A DNA stretch of 34,198 bases from DATKMS01 sp041497995 (GCA_041497995.1 JBGQHM010000020.1:1-34198); one strand, 5' to 3'; shown: positions 15,134 to 26,899, numbered from the stretch's first letter. Numbers and translations: made by a program. The notes: generated by a model from the letters alone, not told the origin.

Positions 15134-16795
15134 TTGTCCAAGAAGCCGACACCGCGCATACGCACCCTTCCGGTGCCCCGCGCACCGCACCCGTGGGCGC
15201 TGTGGTACTGCGCGGGGGTGCTCCTCGTCGCTACCACCGTCGCGTTCAGCCCCGGGCTCAATGCGCAACTGCTCTCGTGGGACGACGAGAGCTACGTGTC
15301 CGAGAACGTCCTCCTGCGTAACGCGGCGGGCCTCGGCGGGATCTGGAATCCTGCGGCGCGCGGTCAGCCACAGTTCTATCCGCTCCTCTTCACGACGTAC
15401 TGGCTGGAGTATCAAACGTGGGGTGCGCGCCCCGCCGGTTATCATGTCATGAACCTCGTGCTGCACCTGGCGAACGTCGTGCTGGTCATTCTGTTGGTGC
15501 GGCGCCTGGGGACCTCGGCGTGGACCGCGCTGGGTGCGGCCGCGATCTTCGCCCTGCACCCCACGCAGGTCGCGTCGGTCGTCTGGGTAGCGGAACGCAA
15601 GAACGTCCTGTCGGGCTTCTTCTACTTGCTGGCGTTCCTGCTGTTCCTCGCCCACCGTAGCCGCGATGACTGGCGCGCCTATGGCAGCAGCCTGGGCGCT
15701 TTCGTTGCCGCCTTGCTGAGCAAGACGCAGACGGTCACTCTGCCCGGATCGCTACTGGCCACTGAGTGGCTTTTGCGCGACACGGGGCGCCTGCGGCGGG
15801 TCAGTCCAGTGGGATTGGCAGCGCGGCTCGCCCCGATGCTGGCGCTTGGAGCAATCATGGCGACGGTGACCAACAGCTTTGAACGTGCCTCGGTCGGCGC
15901 TAGCTGGTTCCGTCTCCCGGCGCCTGCTGCCCGACCCTTCATCGCTGCGACCGCACCGTGGTTTTATGTGGCCACGTTCCTGGCGCCCGTCGATCTCTCG
16001 CCGATCTATCCCATGTGGAGTGTATCCCCCACGGATCCCACGTGGTGGTTGGCACTGCTGGCGTGGCCGCTGGTTGGGGTAGCCCTGTACCGATGGCGCG
16101 TCGCTATCGGCGCCCTGCCGTTGTGGGGACTGGCTCAGTTCTGCATCTGCCTCATCCCCGTGATCGGACTCGTCCCGTTCGGGTACCAGCAGCACACGCT
16201 GGTTGCCGATCACTATTTGTACCTCGCCAACATCGGCGCCGCGGTCGCGCTCGCAAGTTGGGCCGACCGCCTAGCGGGCGCAGCCGATTGGACGCGCCGG
16301 CGCCGCGTCGTGACGGCGCTGGGGCTCGCGCTGTGCGTCTTCTACGTCGCGCAATCGTATCGCGAGGCCAGCTATTGGCACGACACACCGACCTTTTGGC
16401 AGCGTGTATTGGAACGCAACCCGACGTCGTTCGCGGCGAACTACAGCCTCGGCAACTATCATCGCGAGCGGCGGAACTGGCCAGGCGCGCTTCCCTATTA
16501 CCGCACGGCTTATGCGATTCGCGGCGATCACCCGGGTGCGTTCCGCTCGTACACCAAGGCGCTGCGCGCAACGCAGGGCGAGCAAGTGGCTCTCGATCTG
16601 TGTAACGCGAAGCTGCAACAGGATCCGAAGTTCCTCGCCGCGTATCTGGAGCGCGCCACAAGCTACGAGCAACTGGGCAACCGCTCGGCCGCGATCGAGG
16701 AGTATCGTCAGGTGCTACGCCTAGCGCCGCCCGGTTCCGAAGGCGAGCAGATCGCGCAGCGCAACTTGCAGCGCTTGCACGGCGGGACGCACTGA
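15134..16795 (+). CDS. TMTC-like polytopic membrane protein with C-terminal TPR repeats
   Basis: About 553 residues. The first half carries many membrane helices with the marks of O-mannosyltransferase-like (TMTC/GT-C) proteins: 'SWDDESYV' (acidic pair about 50-51) in the first outer loop, then 'FALHPTQVASVVWVAERKNVLSGFFY' (HP about 142, ER about 154-155). The C-terminal 130 residues form TPR-like helices ('SFAANYSLGNYHRERRNWPGALPYYRTAYAI', 'AAYLERATSYEQLGNRSAAIEEYRQVLRL'). GT-C enzymes use lipid-linked sugars outside the cytoplasmic membrane, but activity here is inferred. GGAGG at 15123-15127 sits 6 nt before a TTG at 15134; the GTG at 15128 touches it, so TTG is preferred. The gene converges on recG with a 4-nt gap. 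Confidence 0.8.
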   Translation: MSKKPTPRIRTLPVPRAPHPWALWYCAGVLLVATTVAFSPGLNAQLLSWDDESYVSENVLLRNAAGLGGIWNPAARGQPQFYPLLFTTYWLEYQTWGARPAGYHVMNLVLHLANVVLVILLVRRLGTSAWTALGAAAIFALHPTQVASVVWVAERKNVLSGFFYLLAFLLFLAHRSRDDWRAYGSSLGAFVAALLSKTQTVTLPGSLLATEWLLRDTGRLRRVSPVGLAARLAPMLALGAIMATVTNSFERASVGASWFRLPAPAARPFIAATAPWFYVATFLAPVDLSPIYPMWSVSPTDPTWWLALLAWPLVGVALYRWRVAIGALPLWGLAQFCICLIPVIGLVPFGYQQHTLVADHYLYLANIGAAVALASWADRLAGAADWTRRRRVVTALGLALCVFYVAQSYREASYWHDTPTFWQRVLERNPTSFAANYSLGNYHRERRNWPGALPYYRTAYAIRGDHPGAFRSYTKALRATQGEQVALDLCNAKLQQDPKFLAAYLERATSYEQLGNRSAAIEEYRQVLRLAPPGSEGEQIAQRNLQRLHGGTH

Positions 16796-16799
16796 TGCA

Positions 16800-19238
16800 T
16801 CAACCGATCTCCGCAAGCTCCAGCCGTCCGGCCCAGCGATGCGCTAGCACCGTGCGCAGTGTGCGCGACGCGGCGCTTTCGAGTCTCGGATCAGTCCGCA
16901 GCCACGCTTCCGCAGCGCGCCTCGCCTCATCGAGGATTGTCCGGTCACGAATCAGATTGGCGACGCGAAAGTCCGGCAGACCGGATTGTCGCGTGCCGAG
17001 CATCTCCCCCGGACCGCGGAGCTCGAGGTCGACCTCGGCAATCTTGAAGCCGTCGTTGGTGCTGGCCATGGCCTGCAGTCGCTGATGGACGTCATCGCCG
17101 CGATGGAACGGCGTGAGCAGGATGCACAGCGACGCGTCGGCGCCACGACCCACCCGGCCGCGCAGCTGGTGCAGCTGCGCCAAACCGAAGCGCTCGGCGT
17201 GTTCGACGACCATGATGGTCGCGTTCGGGACATCGATGCCGACTTCGATCACGGTAGTGCTCACGAGCAGCTGAATGTCGCCCGCCTTGAAGCGGCGCAT
17301 CACCGCGTCCTTCTCCGTCCCCTTCATTTTCCCGTGCACCAGCCCGACGCGGTAGTCGTAGAACACGGCGCGCGCCAGTTCCTGCGCCATGGTGGTGGCA
17401 TCCCGCAGCTCCATCACGTCGGAGCTCTCGACGAGCGGGTACACGACGTAGGCTTGCCGGCCCTTGTCCAGTTCGCGCTTCACCAGGTCGTACACCTTGG
17501 CGCGCTCGCCTTCGTGACGGAGGAGTGTCCGCACAGGCTTGCGCCCCGGTGGCAGCTCGTCGAGCACTGAAATGTCGAGGTCGCCGTATACGGCCATCGC
17601 CAGCGTCCGTGGAATCGGCGTGGCGCTCATCAGCAAGATGTCGGGCGCCACACCGTTCGCACCCAGGCGGCGCAAGGCCGCGCGCTGCAGGACGCCGAAG
17701 CGATGCTGCTCGTCAATGACGGCGAAGCCGAGGGCTTTGAAGGCCACACCTTCTTGGATCAACGCGTGTGTGCCGATGACGAGCGGGATCTCCCCCGCAT
17801 GGATGCGTGCGTGCACCTCGCGGCGTTGCGCCCGCGTCAGCTCGCCGGTCAGCAGTATGGTCTCGATCCCGAGCTGACTGGCGAAGCCCTGAATCGTCGC
17901 AAAGTGCTGCTCAGCGAGGAGCTCGGTGGGCGCCATGAAAGCCGCCTGGTACCCGTTCTCGATGGCCACCAGCGCGGCAAACAGCGCGACGATGGTCTTG
18001 CCGCTCCCCACGTCGCCCTGCACCAGGCGGTGCAACGGATGCGGCTTGGCCATGTCGGCATGGACTTCCGCAAGCACACGCCGTTGCGCGCCCGTCAGCC
18101 GGAACGGCAGCAGACCTTCGAGCTGCTGGGAAAGCGTCCCACGTGCGGACAGGGACAAGCCCGACTCGATTTCCACCGAGCGACGGCGCAGCGCCATACC
18201 CAGCTGCAGGAAGAACAGCTCATCAAACACCAGCGAGCGGTGGCCGAGGGAACGAAAGGCATTCAAGTGCTCGACGTCGGTGTCCCGCGGCGGCGTGTGA
18301 ATGAGCCGCATCGCCTGCCGCAGATCCGTCACCCGCGCAGCGCGCACCACCGCATCGGGCAACACACTCGGCAAGCGCTCCGCCCAGTCCGCCGCCGCTT
18401 GCTGCACGATCTTGCGCATGACGCCGACGGTGGTGGTCGTCGGCTTGTTGTAGACCGGCAGGATGCCCTGCCCGTCCAGGTCGGTGCTGAGGTCGATCTC
18501 GGGATGCACCATGCGCTTCTGCGCGCTGGCGCCACCTTCGACCTTGCCGTGGACCAAGCAGCGTTGCCCGACCTGGTAGCGGCTGCGGAAGTACGCGACC
18601 TGGTGATACCAGGTCAGCGCCAGCAAGCCGGTCTCGTCGCGCAACACGCCTTCGAGAATGCGACGCTGGTTGCGCCCGACGTAGCGTTCGGCCAGGTGTG
18701 TGATCTCGCCGGTGACACTGGCGACATCGCCTACGTGCAGTTGGCGAATCGTGCTGAGCGAGCGCCGATCTTCGTAGCGAAACGGCAGGTGGTACAGCAG
18801 ATCCTCGACGGTTCGAATACCGAACTTGCGGAACTTCTCGGCGAAGCGCGGACCGACGCCGCGCACGAACTGCGCCGACTGCGCTAGCGCCTTGAGGTGT
18901 TCGCTCGGGTCACCGGTGCTGTGCTGATAGGAGACGGGTGCGGCCGTGGCCGCGTGCCGGATGCGTTCGATCAGCGCGCGGCAGCGCGCGACGCTGCCGT
19001 GGCGCTCTTCCGGGGCCACGCTGTCGTAGGCAGCGAGCTCGGCGGAGAGTGTTTCGAGGTCGCGACGTAGCTCCACGTCGGAGGCATTGGCGGCCAGCGT
19101 CTGTGCCTGCCGTGCGAACTGCTGGCTGGGCAGTTTGGTGCGCGCCGCCGCATCCGCGGGTGCTTGTGAAAGGAAGTTGAGAGGCGACGATACCGCGGCG
19201 AGGAACTTCTCGATGGCGGTCATGCCCGCTGCCGGCAT
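16800..19238 (-). CDS. recG: ATP-dependent DNA helicase RecG
   Basis: About 812 residues from the ATG at 19238, 8 nt after the carB stop (19223 is an alternative). RecG remodels stalled replication forks and Holliday junctions. Visible parts: an N-terminal extension of roughly 110 residues beyond the usual 690-700, the wedge domain ('GVGPRFAEKFRKFGIRTVEDLLYHLPFRYEDRR'), Walker A GDVGSGKT (408-415), DEQH (509-512), 'MSATPIPRTLAMAVYGDLD', and the helicase C-terminal block 'VSTTVIEVGIDVPNATIMVVEHAERFGLAQLHQLRGRVGR'. It directly follows carB, so it may be read from the pyr transcript and share its control. It is otherwise a housekeeping gene unrelated to pyrimidine synthesis. Confidence 0.96.
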   Translation of the reverse strand: MPAAGMTAIEKFLAAVSSPLNFLSQAPADAAARTKLPSQQFARQAQTLAANASDVELRRDLETLSAELAAYDSVAPEERHGSVARCRALIERIRHAATAAPVSYQHSTGDPSEHLKALAQSAQFVRGVGPRFAEKFRKFGIRTVEDLLYHLPFRYEDRRSLSTIRQLHVGDVASVTGEITHLAERYVGRNQRRILEGVLRDETGLLALTWYHQVAYFRSRYQVGQRCLVHGKVEGGASAQKRMVHPEIDLSTDLDGQGILPVYNKPTTTTVGVMRKIVQQAAADWAERLPSVLPDAVVRAARVTDLRQAMRLIHTPPRDTDVEHLNAFRSLGHRSLVFDELFFLQLGMALRRRSVEIESGLSLSARGTLSQQLEGLLPFRLTGAQRRVLAEVHADMAKPHPLHRLVQGDVGSGKTIVALFAALVAIENGYQAAFMAPTELLAEQHFATIQGFASQLGIETILLTGELTRAQRREVHARIHAGEIPLVIGTHALIQEGVAFKALGFAVIDEQHRFGVLQRAALRRLGANGVAPDILLMSATPIPRTLAMAVYGDLDISVLDELPPGRKPVRTLLRHEGERAKVYDLVKRELDKGRQAYVVYPLVESSDVMELRDATTMAQELARAVFYDYRVGLVHGKMKGTEKDAVMRRFKAGDIQLLVSTTVIEVGIDVPNATIMVVEHAERFGLAQLHQLRGRVGRGADASLCILLTPFHRGDDVHQRLQAMASTNDGFKIAEVDLELRGPGEMLGTRQSGLPDFRVANLIRDRTILDEARRAAEAWLRTDPRLESAASRTLRTVLAHRWAGRLELAEIG

Positions 19239-19246
19239 AGCCGACC

Positions 19247-22475
<3,229 letters not shown>

Positions 22476-22492
<17 letters not shown>

Positions 22493-23606
22493 GGCCCCCC
22501 ATCAGCTTCATGAAGCGCTCGAACAGGTAGTGGGCATCATGCGGACCGGGCGACGATTCCGGATGGTATTGCACGGAGAACAACGGCAGCTCGGCGTGCG
22601 CCAGGCCTTCGACGGTCTGATCGTTAAGATTTACGTGCGTGAGCTGCGCGATGCCTTCGAGTGAGTCGACATCGACGGCGAAGCCGTGATTCTGGGCGGT
22701 GATCTCCACCTTGCGGGTTGTCAGGTCCATCACCGGCTGGTTGGCGCCGTGATGGCCGAACTTCAGCTTGTAGGTCCGACCTCCCAGCGCCAAGCCCAGG
22801 ATCTGATGGCCGAGGCAGATCCCGAAGATGGGTCGTTTGCCGATCAAGTCGCGGACGATGTTCGCGTAGGGACCAACGTCCGGATCACCGGGACCGTTGG
22901 AGAGGAAGATGCCATCGGGACGCATCGCGAGCGCCGCGGCGGCCGGCGTCGCGGCCGGCACGACACGGACCTGGCAACCGGCACCTACCAGGTTGCGGAG
23001 GATGTTGCGCTTGATGCCGAAGTCGTAGGCGACGACGAAAGGCCGTCGCTCGTCGCTCGTCGCTCGTCGCTCGTAGCCAGAGGTGAGGGACCAGGTGCCT
23101 TCGCTCCACTCATACGGGGCGGCGCAGCTGACTTCCTTTACGAGATCGCGACCAATCAGGCTGGGCAGTGCCTTGGCTTTTGCGGCGAGGCTCTTTGGGT
23201 CGAGATCGATCGTGGAAATGATCGCTTCCTGCGCGCCGTGGGTGCGGATGTGGCGGACCAGCGCGCGCGTGTCGATGCCCTGGATGCCGGGGATGCTGTG
23301 TTCCTGCAGGTAGTGGGAGAGGGTCTGTTTCGCGCGCCAATTGCTCGGACGCTCCCAGTACTCTTTGACGATGAAACCTTCGACGAATGGCTGACCGGCC
23401 TCGACGTCTTCGAGATTGATGCCGACGTTGCCGATCTCCGGATACGTCATGGCCACCAGCTGCCCGCAGTACGAGGGGTCGGTGAGGATCTCCTGGTATC
23501 CGGTCATCGACGTGTTGAACACCACCTCGCCACCGGCCTCGCCGGGCGCGCCGAAGCTGCTGCCCTCGAACACCGTCCCGTCGGCCATTGCCAGCAACGC
23601 CTTCAT
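22476..23606 (-). CDS. carA: Carbamoyl-phosphate synthase small (glutaminase) subunit
   Basis: 376 residues. CarA hydrolyses glutamine and passes ammonia to CarB. The class I glutamine amidotransferase triad is complete: Cys264 in 'FGICLGHQ', and His348 and Glu350 in 'QYHPESSPGPHD'. The N-terminal domain is typical ('VFNTSMTGYQEILTDPSY'). Oddity: residues 179-188 (ERRATSDERR), just before 'FVVAYDFGIKRNILR', come from a perfect 7-bp tandem repeat and look like an insertion in the loop between the two domains. The gene overlaps pyrC by 4 nt and carB by 17 nt, a tightly coupled operon. Confidence 0.98.
23044..23074. repeat. Perfect 7-bp tandem repeat inside carA (4.4 copies)
   Basis: CGTCGCT is repeated four times without mismatch from 23044 to 23071, with three further bases of a fifth unit. 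Because 7 is not a multiple of three, the repeat runs through all frames and encodes a heptapeptide cycle (ERRATSD) in carA. Gain or loss of one unit would shift the frame. Confidence 0.95.
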
Positions 23607-24901
23607 GCGCGTGCTACCTCATCGGCGCGCCACACGATCCGGCCGCCGACCATGGTGACTACTGCCTGTCCTCGCATCTCCATTCCTTCGAACGGTGTGT
23701 TGCGCGATTTCGAACGGAAGCGCGCCGCCTGGACAGTCCAACGCCGTGCCGGATCGATCACGGTGATGTCGGCCGGCGCGCCGATGCTGAGCGTCCCGTG
23801 GGGCAGGTTGAGAACGCGTGCCGGGTTGATCGTCAGTGCGGCCACGAGCGTCTCAAGCGGCAGCTTCGCTTCATCGACCAGCCGCAACGCCAGTGGCAGT
23901 GCCGTCTCGAGGCCGACGATGCCGTTGGCCGCGTTGTCGAACTCGACTTCCTTCTCGTCACGATGGTGCGGTGCATGATCGGTGGCGATGACATCGATCG
24001 TGCCGTCAGCCAGCCCTTGCCGCACCGCATCGACGTCGCGCTGCGTGCGCAGCGGCGGGTTCATCTTGGCGTTGGCGTTGTAGCCTTCGACGGCGGACTC
24101 GGTCAGGCTGAAATGATGCGGTGTCACCTCCGCGGTGACGGCGAGGCCGCGCTGCTTGGCGGCGCGCACGAGATCGACGCTGCCCGCCGTGCTGAGATGC
24201 GCGACGTGCAGGCGGCCCCCGGTCCGCTCCAGCAGCGCGATGTCGCGAGCAATCATGGCTTCCTCCGCGGCGGCTGGCGTGCCTTTCAGTCCAAGGCGCA
24301 ACGAGAGAACGCCTTCATTCATGACCCCGTCGGCGGCGATCAAGCGGTCCTCCTCGTGCACGATGACCGGGAGGTTGAACATCGCGGCATACTCGAGGGC
24401 GCGGCGCATCAGACTGCCGTTCATGATGGGCATGCCGTCGTCGGAGACCGCGACAATGCCCGCCCGGTGCATCTCACCGATCTCCGCCAACTCCTCACCC
24501 TTCAGCTCCTTCGACACCGCACCGATCGGGAAGACGCGCGCCAGGCCGGCGGCAGCGGCGCGCTCACGGATGTAGTCGGTCACTGCGCCGCTGTCATTCA
24601 CCGGATTGGTGTTGGCCATGCACGCGACGGACGTGAACCCGCCGGCGACGGCCGCGCGCGTGCCGCTCTCCACCGTTTCCTTGTATTCGTAGCCCGGCTC
24701 ACGCAAGTGCACGTGGATATCGATCAGTCCCGGCACCACGAGGCAGCCGCTCGCATCGAACGACTCTCCGCCGCTTGTAGGAGCAGCTTCGGCTGCAACC
24801 ACCGCGGCGATGACGCCGTCGCGGACAACGACGTCGAATCGTCCGTTGCGCCCATTCGCCGGGTCAACGACGGTGCCGCCGCGAATGACGAGCTCGCTCA
24901 C
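23603..24901 (-). CDS. pyrC: Dihydroorotase (class I)
   Basis: 432 residues. It closes carbamoyl aspartate to dihydroorotate, the third step of UMP synthesis. The amidohydrolase metal site is visible: 'GLIDIHVHLREPG' (His63, His65), 'VIVHEED', 'VAHLSTAGSV', 'TAEVTPHHF' and the catalytic 'DVIATDHAPHH'. This is the longer class I form, as in Aquifex and Gram-positive bacteria, which in some species forms a complex with aspartate carbamoyltransferase. The pyrB gene immediately upstream makes such a complex plausible. The gene overlaps pyrB and carA by 4 nt each. Confidence 0.97.
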   Translation of the reverse strand: MSELVIRGGTVVDPANGRNGRFDVVVRDGVIAAVVAAEAAPTSGGESFDASGCLVVPGLIDIHVHLREPGYEYKETVESGTRAAVAGGFTSVACMANTNPVNDSGAVTDYIRERAAAAGLARVFPIGAVSKELKGEELAEIGEMHRAGIVAVSDDGMPIMNGSLMRRALEYAAMFNLPVIVHEEDRLIAADGVMNEGVLSLRLGLKGTPAAAEEAMIARDIALLERTGGRLHVAHLSTAGSVDLVRAAKQRGLAVTAEVTPHHFSLTESAVEGYNANAKMNPPLRTQRDVDAVRQGLADGTIDVIATDHAPHHRDEKEVEFDNAANGIVGLETALPLALRLVDEAKLPLETLVAALTINPARVLNLPHGTLSIGAPADITVIDPARRWTVQAARFRSKSRNTPFEGMEMRGQAVVTMVGGRIVWRADEVARA

Positions 24902-25887
24902 CCTGCCCTCCGACGCAGGCGGCGTGGCGGGGCCGGCTCTTGCTCTTCGCTTTCGGGCTCAGCCTCGACCTTCGGCCGATTGGCCAAGAGGTACAGCACG
25001 GCCATGCGCACCGCGATTCCGTTGGTGACCTGGTCCATGATCACAGAGTACGGCCCGTCGGCCACGTCGCTGGCAATCTCGACGCCGCGGTTCATGGGTC
25101 CTGGATGCAGAATCATCACGTCCGGTTTGGCGTGCGCCACCGCGCGCTGTGTGAGGCAGAAATAGCGCGAGTATTCGTCAACGCTCGGGAAGAAGTTCTT
25201 CCCTTGCCGTTCGAGTTGGATGCGCAGCATGATGATCACATCCGCATCACGCACGCCCTCGTCGAGGTTGCTCGTTGTGTCTCCCCAGGCGCGCAGCTCT
25301 GGCGGCAACAGAGTGGGGGGACCGACGAGCCGTACGGTCGCGCCCAACGCCTTCAGCGCGAAGACGTTCGAGCGTGCTACGCGGCTGTGCAGCACGTCGC
25401 CGACGATCGCCACCGTCAGTCCGTCGATACCTCCTTTGCGATCGCGGATCGTGAGGGCATCGAGCAATGCCTGCGTCGGGTGCTCGTGCGCGCCGTCACC
25501 GGCGTTGATGATCGGGCACTCGAGGCGCGCCGCCAGGAAGTGCGGCGCGCCGGCCGCCGAGTGGCGCAGGATGATGGCATCCGGGCGCATCGCGGCCAGG
25601 TTGCGCGCCGTGTCGAGCAGCGTCTCGCCTTTCGTCACGCTGCTCGTGGATGACGACAAGCTGACAAAGTCCGCGCTCATGCGCTTGGCGGCGATCTCAA
25701 ACGACGCCCGCGTGCGCGTGCTTGCTTCGTAGAACAAGCTGACCACGGTCTTGCCACGCAGCGTCGGCACCTTTTTGATGTCGCGCTCCGAGATCTCCTT
25801 GAACGAGTGCGCCGTGTCGAGCAGGAACGTCAGCTCATCGCGGCTGAGGCCTTCGAGACCGAGCAGATGCCGATGCGCGAAAGGCAT
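24898..25887 (-). CDS. pyrB: Aspartate carbamoyltransferase catalytic subunit
   Basis: 329 residues. It joins carbamoyl phosphate and aspartate. The carbamoyl-phosphate loop 'STRTRASFE' (Ser56-Arg60), 'DGAHEHPTQALLDALT' (His136-Gln139) and 'MILHPGPMNRGVEI' are all present. The C-terminus is extended by about 15 residues rich in Glu, Pro and Arg (ending RRLRRRAG). No pyrI regulatory subunit is present in the window, so control probably rests on PyrR and on CarB. It begins 1 nt after the pyrR stop. Confidence 0.98.
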   Translation of the reverse strand: MPFAHRHLLGLEGLSRDELTFLLDTAHSFKEISERDIKKVPTLRGKTVVSLFYEASTRTRASFEIAAKRMSADFVSLSSSTSSVTKGETLLDTARNLAAMRPDAIILRHSAAGAPHFLAARLECPIINAGDGAHEHPTQALLDALTIRDRKGGIDGLTVAIVGDVLHSRVARSNVFALKALGATVRLVGPPTLLPPELRAWGDTTSNLDEGVRDADVIIMLRIQLERQGKNFFPSVDEYSRYFCLTQRAVAHAKPDVMILHPGPMNRGVEIASDVADGPYSVIMDQVTNGIAVRMAVLYLLANRPKVEAEPESEEQEPAPPRRLRRRAG

Positions 25888-25888
25888 G

Positions 25889-26452
25889 TCAGTCCTCCTC
25901 GGCGGGGGCGATCACCACTTCGTCGCGCCCGTCGCTTTCTTGGAGCCAGACTTGCACCGATTCGTTGACCGCGGTCGGGAGGTTCTTGCCGACATAGTCG
26001 GCGCGGATCGGGAGCTCGCGGTGGCCGCGGTCGATGAGTACCACGAGCTGCACGTTGCGCGGGCGGCCGAAGTCGATGAGTGCATCCAGCGCGGCGCGCA
26101 CGGTGCGGCCGGTGAACAGAACATCGTCGACCAGCACGACCCGCTTGTCGTCGATGCCGAAGGCGATCTGTGTCCCTTTGACCTCGGGTTGTTGGTGGCT
26201 ACGGCTCAAGTCGTCGCGGTAGAGGGTGATGTCGATAATCCCTGCTGGTACGTCGGTCTCTTCGATCGCGCGGATCTTGGCGCGCAAGCGCTCGGCGATG
26301 TAGACCCCACGCGAGCGGATGCCAATCAGTGCCAGATCGCTCGTACCTTTGTTGCGCTCAAGGATCTCGTGCGCCACGCGGGTGAGCGCCCGATCGATCG
26401 CCTGCGCATCCATCACAACCCGCACGACGCGCTCCATGCGTTCGGTGGCCAT
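25889..26452 (-). CDS. pyrR: PyrR: pyr operon RNA-binding attenuation protein / uracil phosphoribosyltransferase
   Basis: 187 residues. PyrR binds UMP and then the pyr leader RNA to cause early termination; many members also have uracil phosphoribosyltransferase activity. The PRPP loop 'VVLVDDVLFTGRTVRAAL' (about 105-122), the 'GIRSRGVYIAERL' segment and 'DITLYRDDLS' identify the family. It is the first gene of the operon, and the leader directly upstream holds its RNA target and a terminator, giving autoregulation. The ATG follows the terminator T-run by only 4 nt, so no classical ribosome-binding site separates them; the G-rich terminator arm (GAGGGGG) may serve, which would link translation to the folding switch. 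Confidence 0.97.
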   Translation of the reverse strand: MATERMERVVRVVMDAQAIDRALTRVAHEILERNKGTSDLALIGIRSRGVYIAERLRAKIRAIEETDVPAGIIDITLYRDDLSRSHQQPEVKGTQIAFGIDDKRVVLVDDVLFTGRTVRAALDALIDFGRPRNVQLVVLIDRGHRELPIRADYVGKNLPTAVNESVQVWLQESDGRDEVVIAPAEED

Positions 26453-26456
26453 GGCG

Positions 26457-26484
26457 AAAAAAAACCCCCTCGCGACCGAGGAGG
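26457..26484 (-). terminator. Intrinsic terminator of the pyr leader (attenuator)
   Basis: On the minus strand CCTCCTCG-GTCG-CGAGGGGG forms an 8-bp stem (one G-U) with a 4-nt loop, followed at once by eight T residues (26464-26457), just before the pyrR ATG. Its 5' arm overlaps a GGCCTC (26486-26481) that can pair instead with GAGGCC in the PyrR-binding loop, giving a mutually exclusive antiterminator. Confidence 0.85.
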
Positions 26485-26485
26485 C

Positions 26486-26518
26486 CTACCGACTCCGTAT
26501 GCTGTGTGAGAACTTCAT
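26486..26518 (-). CDS. Possible 10-residue pyr leader peptide
   Basis: A tiny frame, MKFSHSIRSR, starts at 26518 and stops (TAG) at the foot of the terminator hairpin. AAGGG lies 6 nt before its ATG. A ribosome finishing here would cover the terminator's 5' arm, so it could couple translation to attenuation, as leader peptides do in enteric pyr control. It may equally be chance; a 10-codon frame is weak evidence. Confidence 0.3.
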   Translation of the reverse strand: MKFSHSIRSR

Positions 26519-26530
26519 CTTCCACCCTTC

Positions 26531-26548
26531 CTGGCCTCGCGGGACCAG
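26531..26548 (-). promoter_or_regulatory. PyrR-binding RNA loop (anti-antiterminator)
   Basis: The minus strand reads CTGG-UCCCGCGAGG-CCAG in RNA terms. The core UCCNGNGAGG, the known PyrR recognition sequence, is matched exactly, and the flanking CTGG/CCAG closes a stem. UUUAA precedes and GGAAGGG follows, also usual in PyrR elements. UMP-bound PyrR would hold this loop, free the terminator and switch off the operon. Confidence 0.88.
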
Positions 26549-26576
26549 CTTAAAGGTCGTTGCCGACGTTGGTGAG

Positions 26577-26605
26577 TGTCTACCGTGCCCTTTGGGCGAA
26601 GTCAA
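26577..26605 (-). promoter_or_regulatory. Probable pyr operon promoter
   Basis: TTGACT (26605-26600) and TAGACA (26582-26577) are separated by 17 bp. The -35 is 5 of 6 to consensus and the -10 is weak. Transcription would begin near 26570, placing the PyrR loop about 20 nt and the terminator about 85 nt into the leader, the expected geometry. Confidence 0.5.
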
Positions 26606-26621
26606 TGCGCTCCCCCGAGCG

Positions 26622-26795
26622 GGTACTGTCCCAATTTGAATCTAACGTCCATGCGTGCGGCGCTCGAACCTCTCCCCCGACCCCTCGCCGACACGGAGAG
26701 GGGAGCGGAAGACCAAGGAGTCTTCCCCCTTCCCTCGCAGGGAAGGGGGCCAGGGGGTTAGGTTCCGAGGGCGAGCGTCAAACTAGGACAGTACC
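26622..26795. mobile_element. MITE-like non-coding element with target site duplication
   Basis: A 174-bp element bounded by terminal inverted repeats: GGTACTGTCCCAATTTGA at the left and its complement at the right (16 of 18 match, the outer 10 perfect). It is flanked by direct repeats CCCGAGCG (26614-26621 and 26796-26803), as expected for an 8-bp target duplication; extra C residues make the exact length ambiguous (8-10). It encodes nothing convincing. Inside are three hairpins: CCTCTCC/GGAGAGG (669-701 of the 26-kb series), GGAAGAC/GTCTTCC (26707-26726) and a perfect 11-bp stem with CGC loop (26725-26749). It lies 16 bp upstream of the pyr -35 box. The 8-bp duplication and CTGT near the ends loosely recall IS6-type ends; parentage is inferred. 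Confidence 0.75.
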
Positions 26796-26899
26796 CCCGA
26801 GCGCGGCGCACGACAGGCGACACGCCGGGCCCAAGGACCCGCGGCTATACACCATGTGAGTGAACACAGGACTCGCTGACGACGATGTCGCTAGACTAA

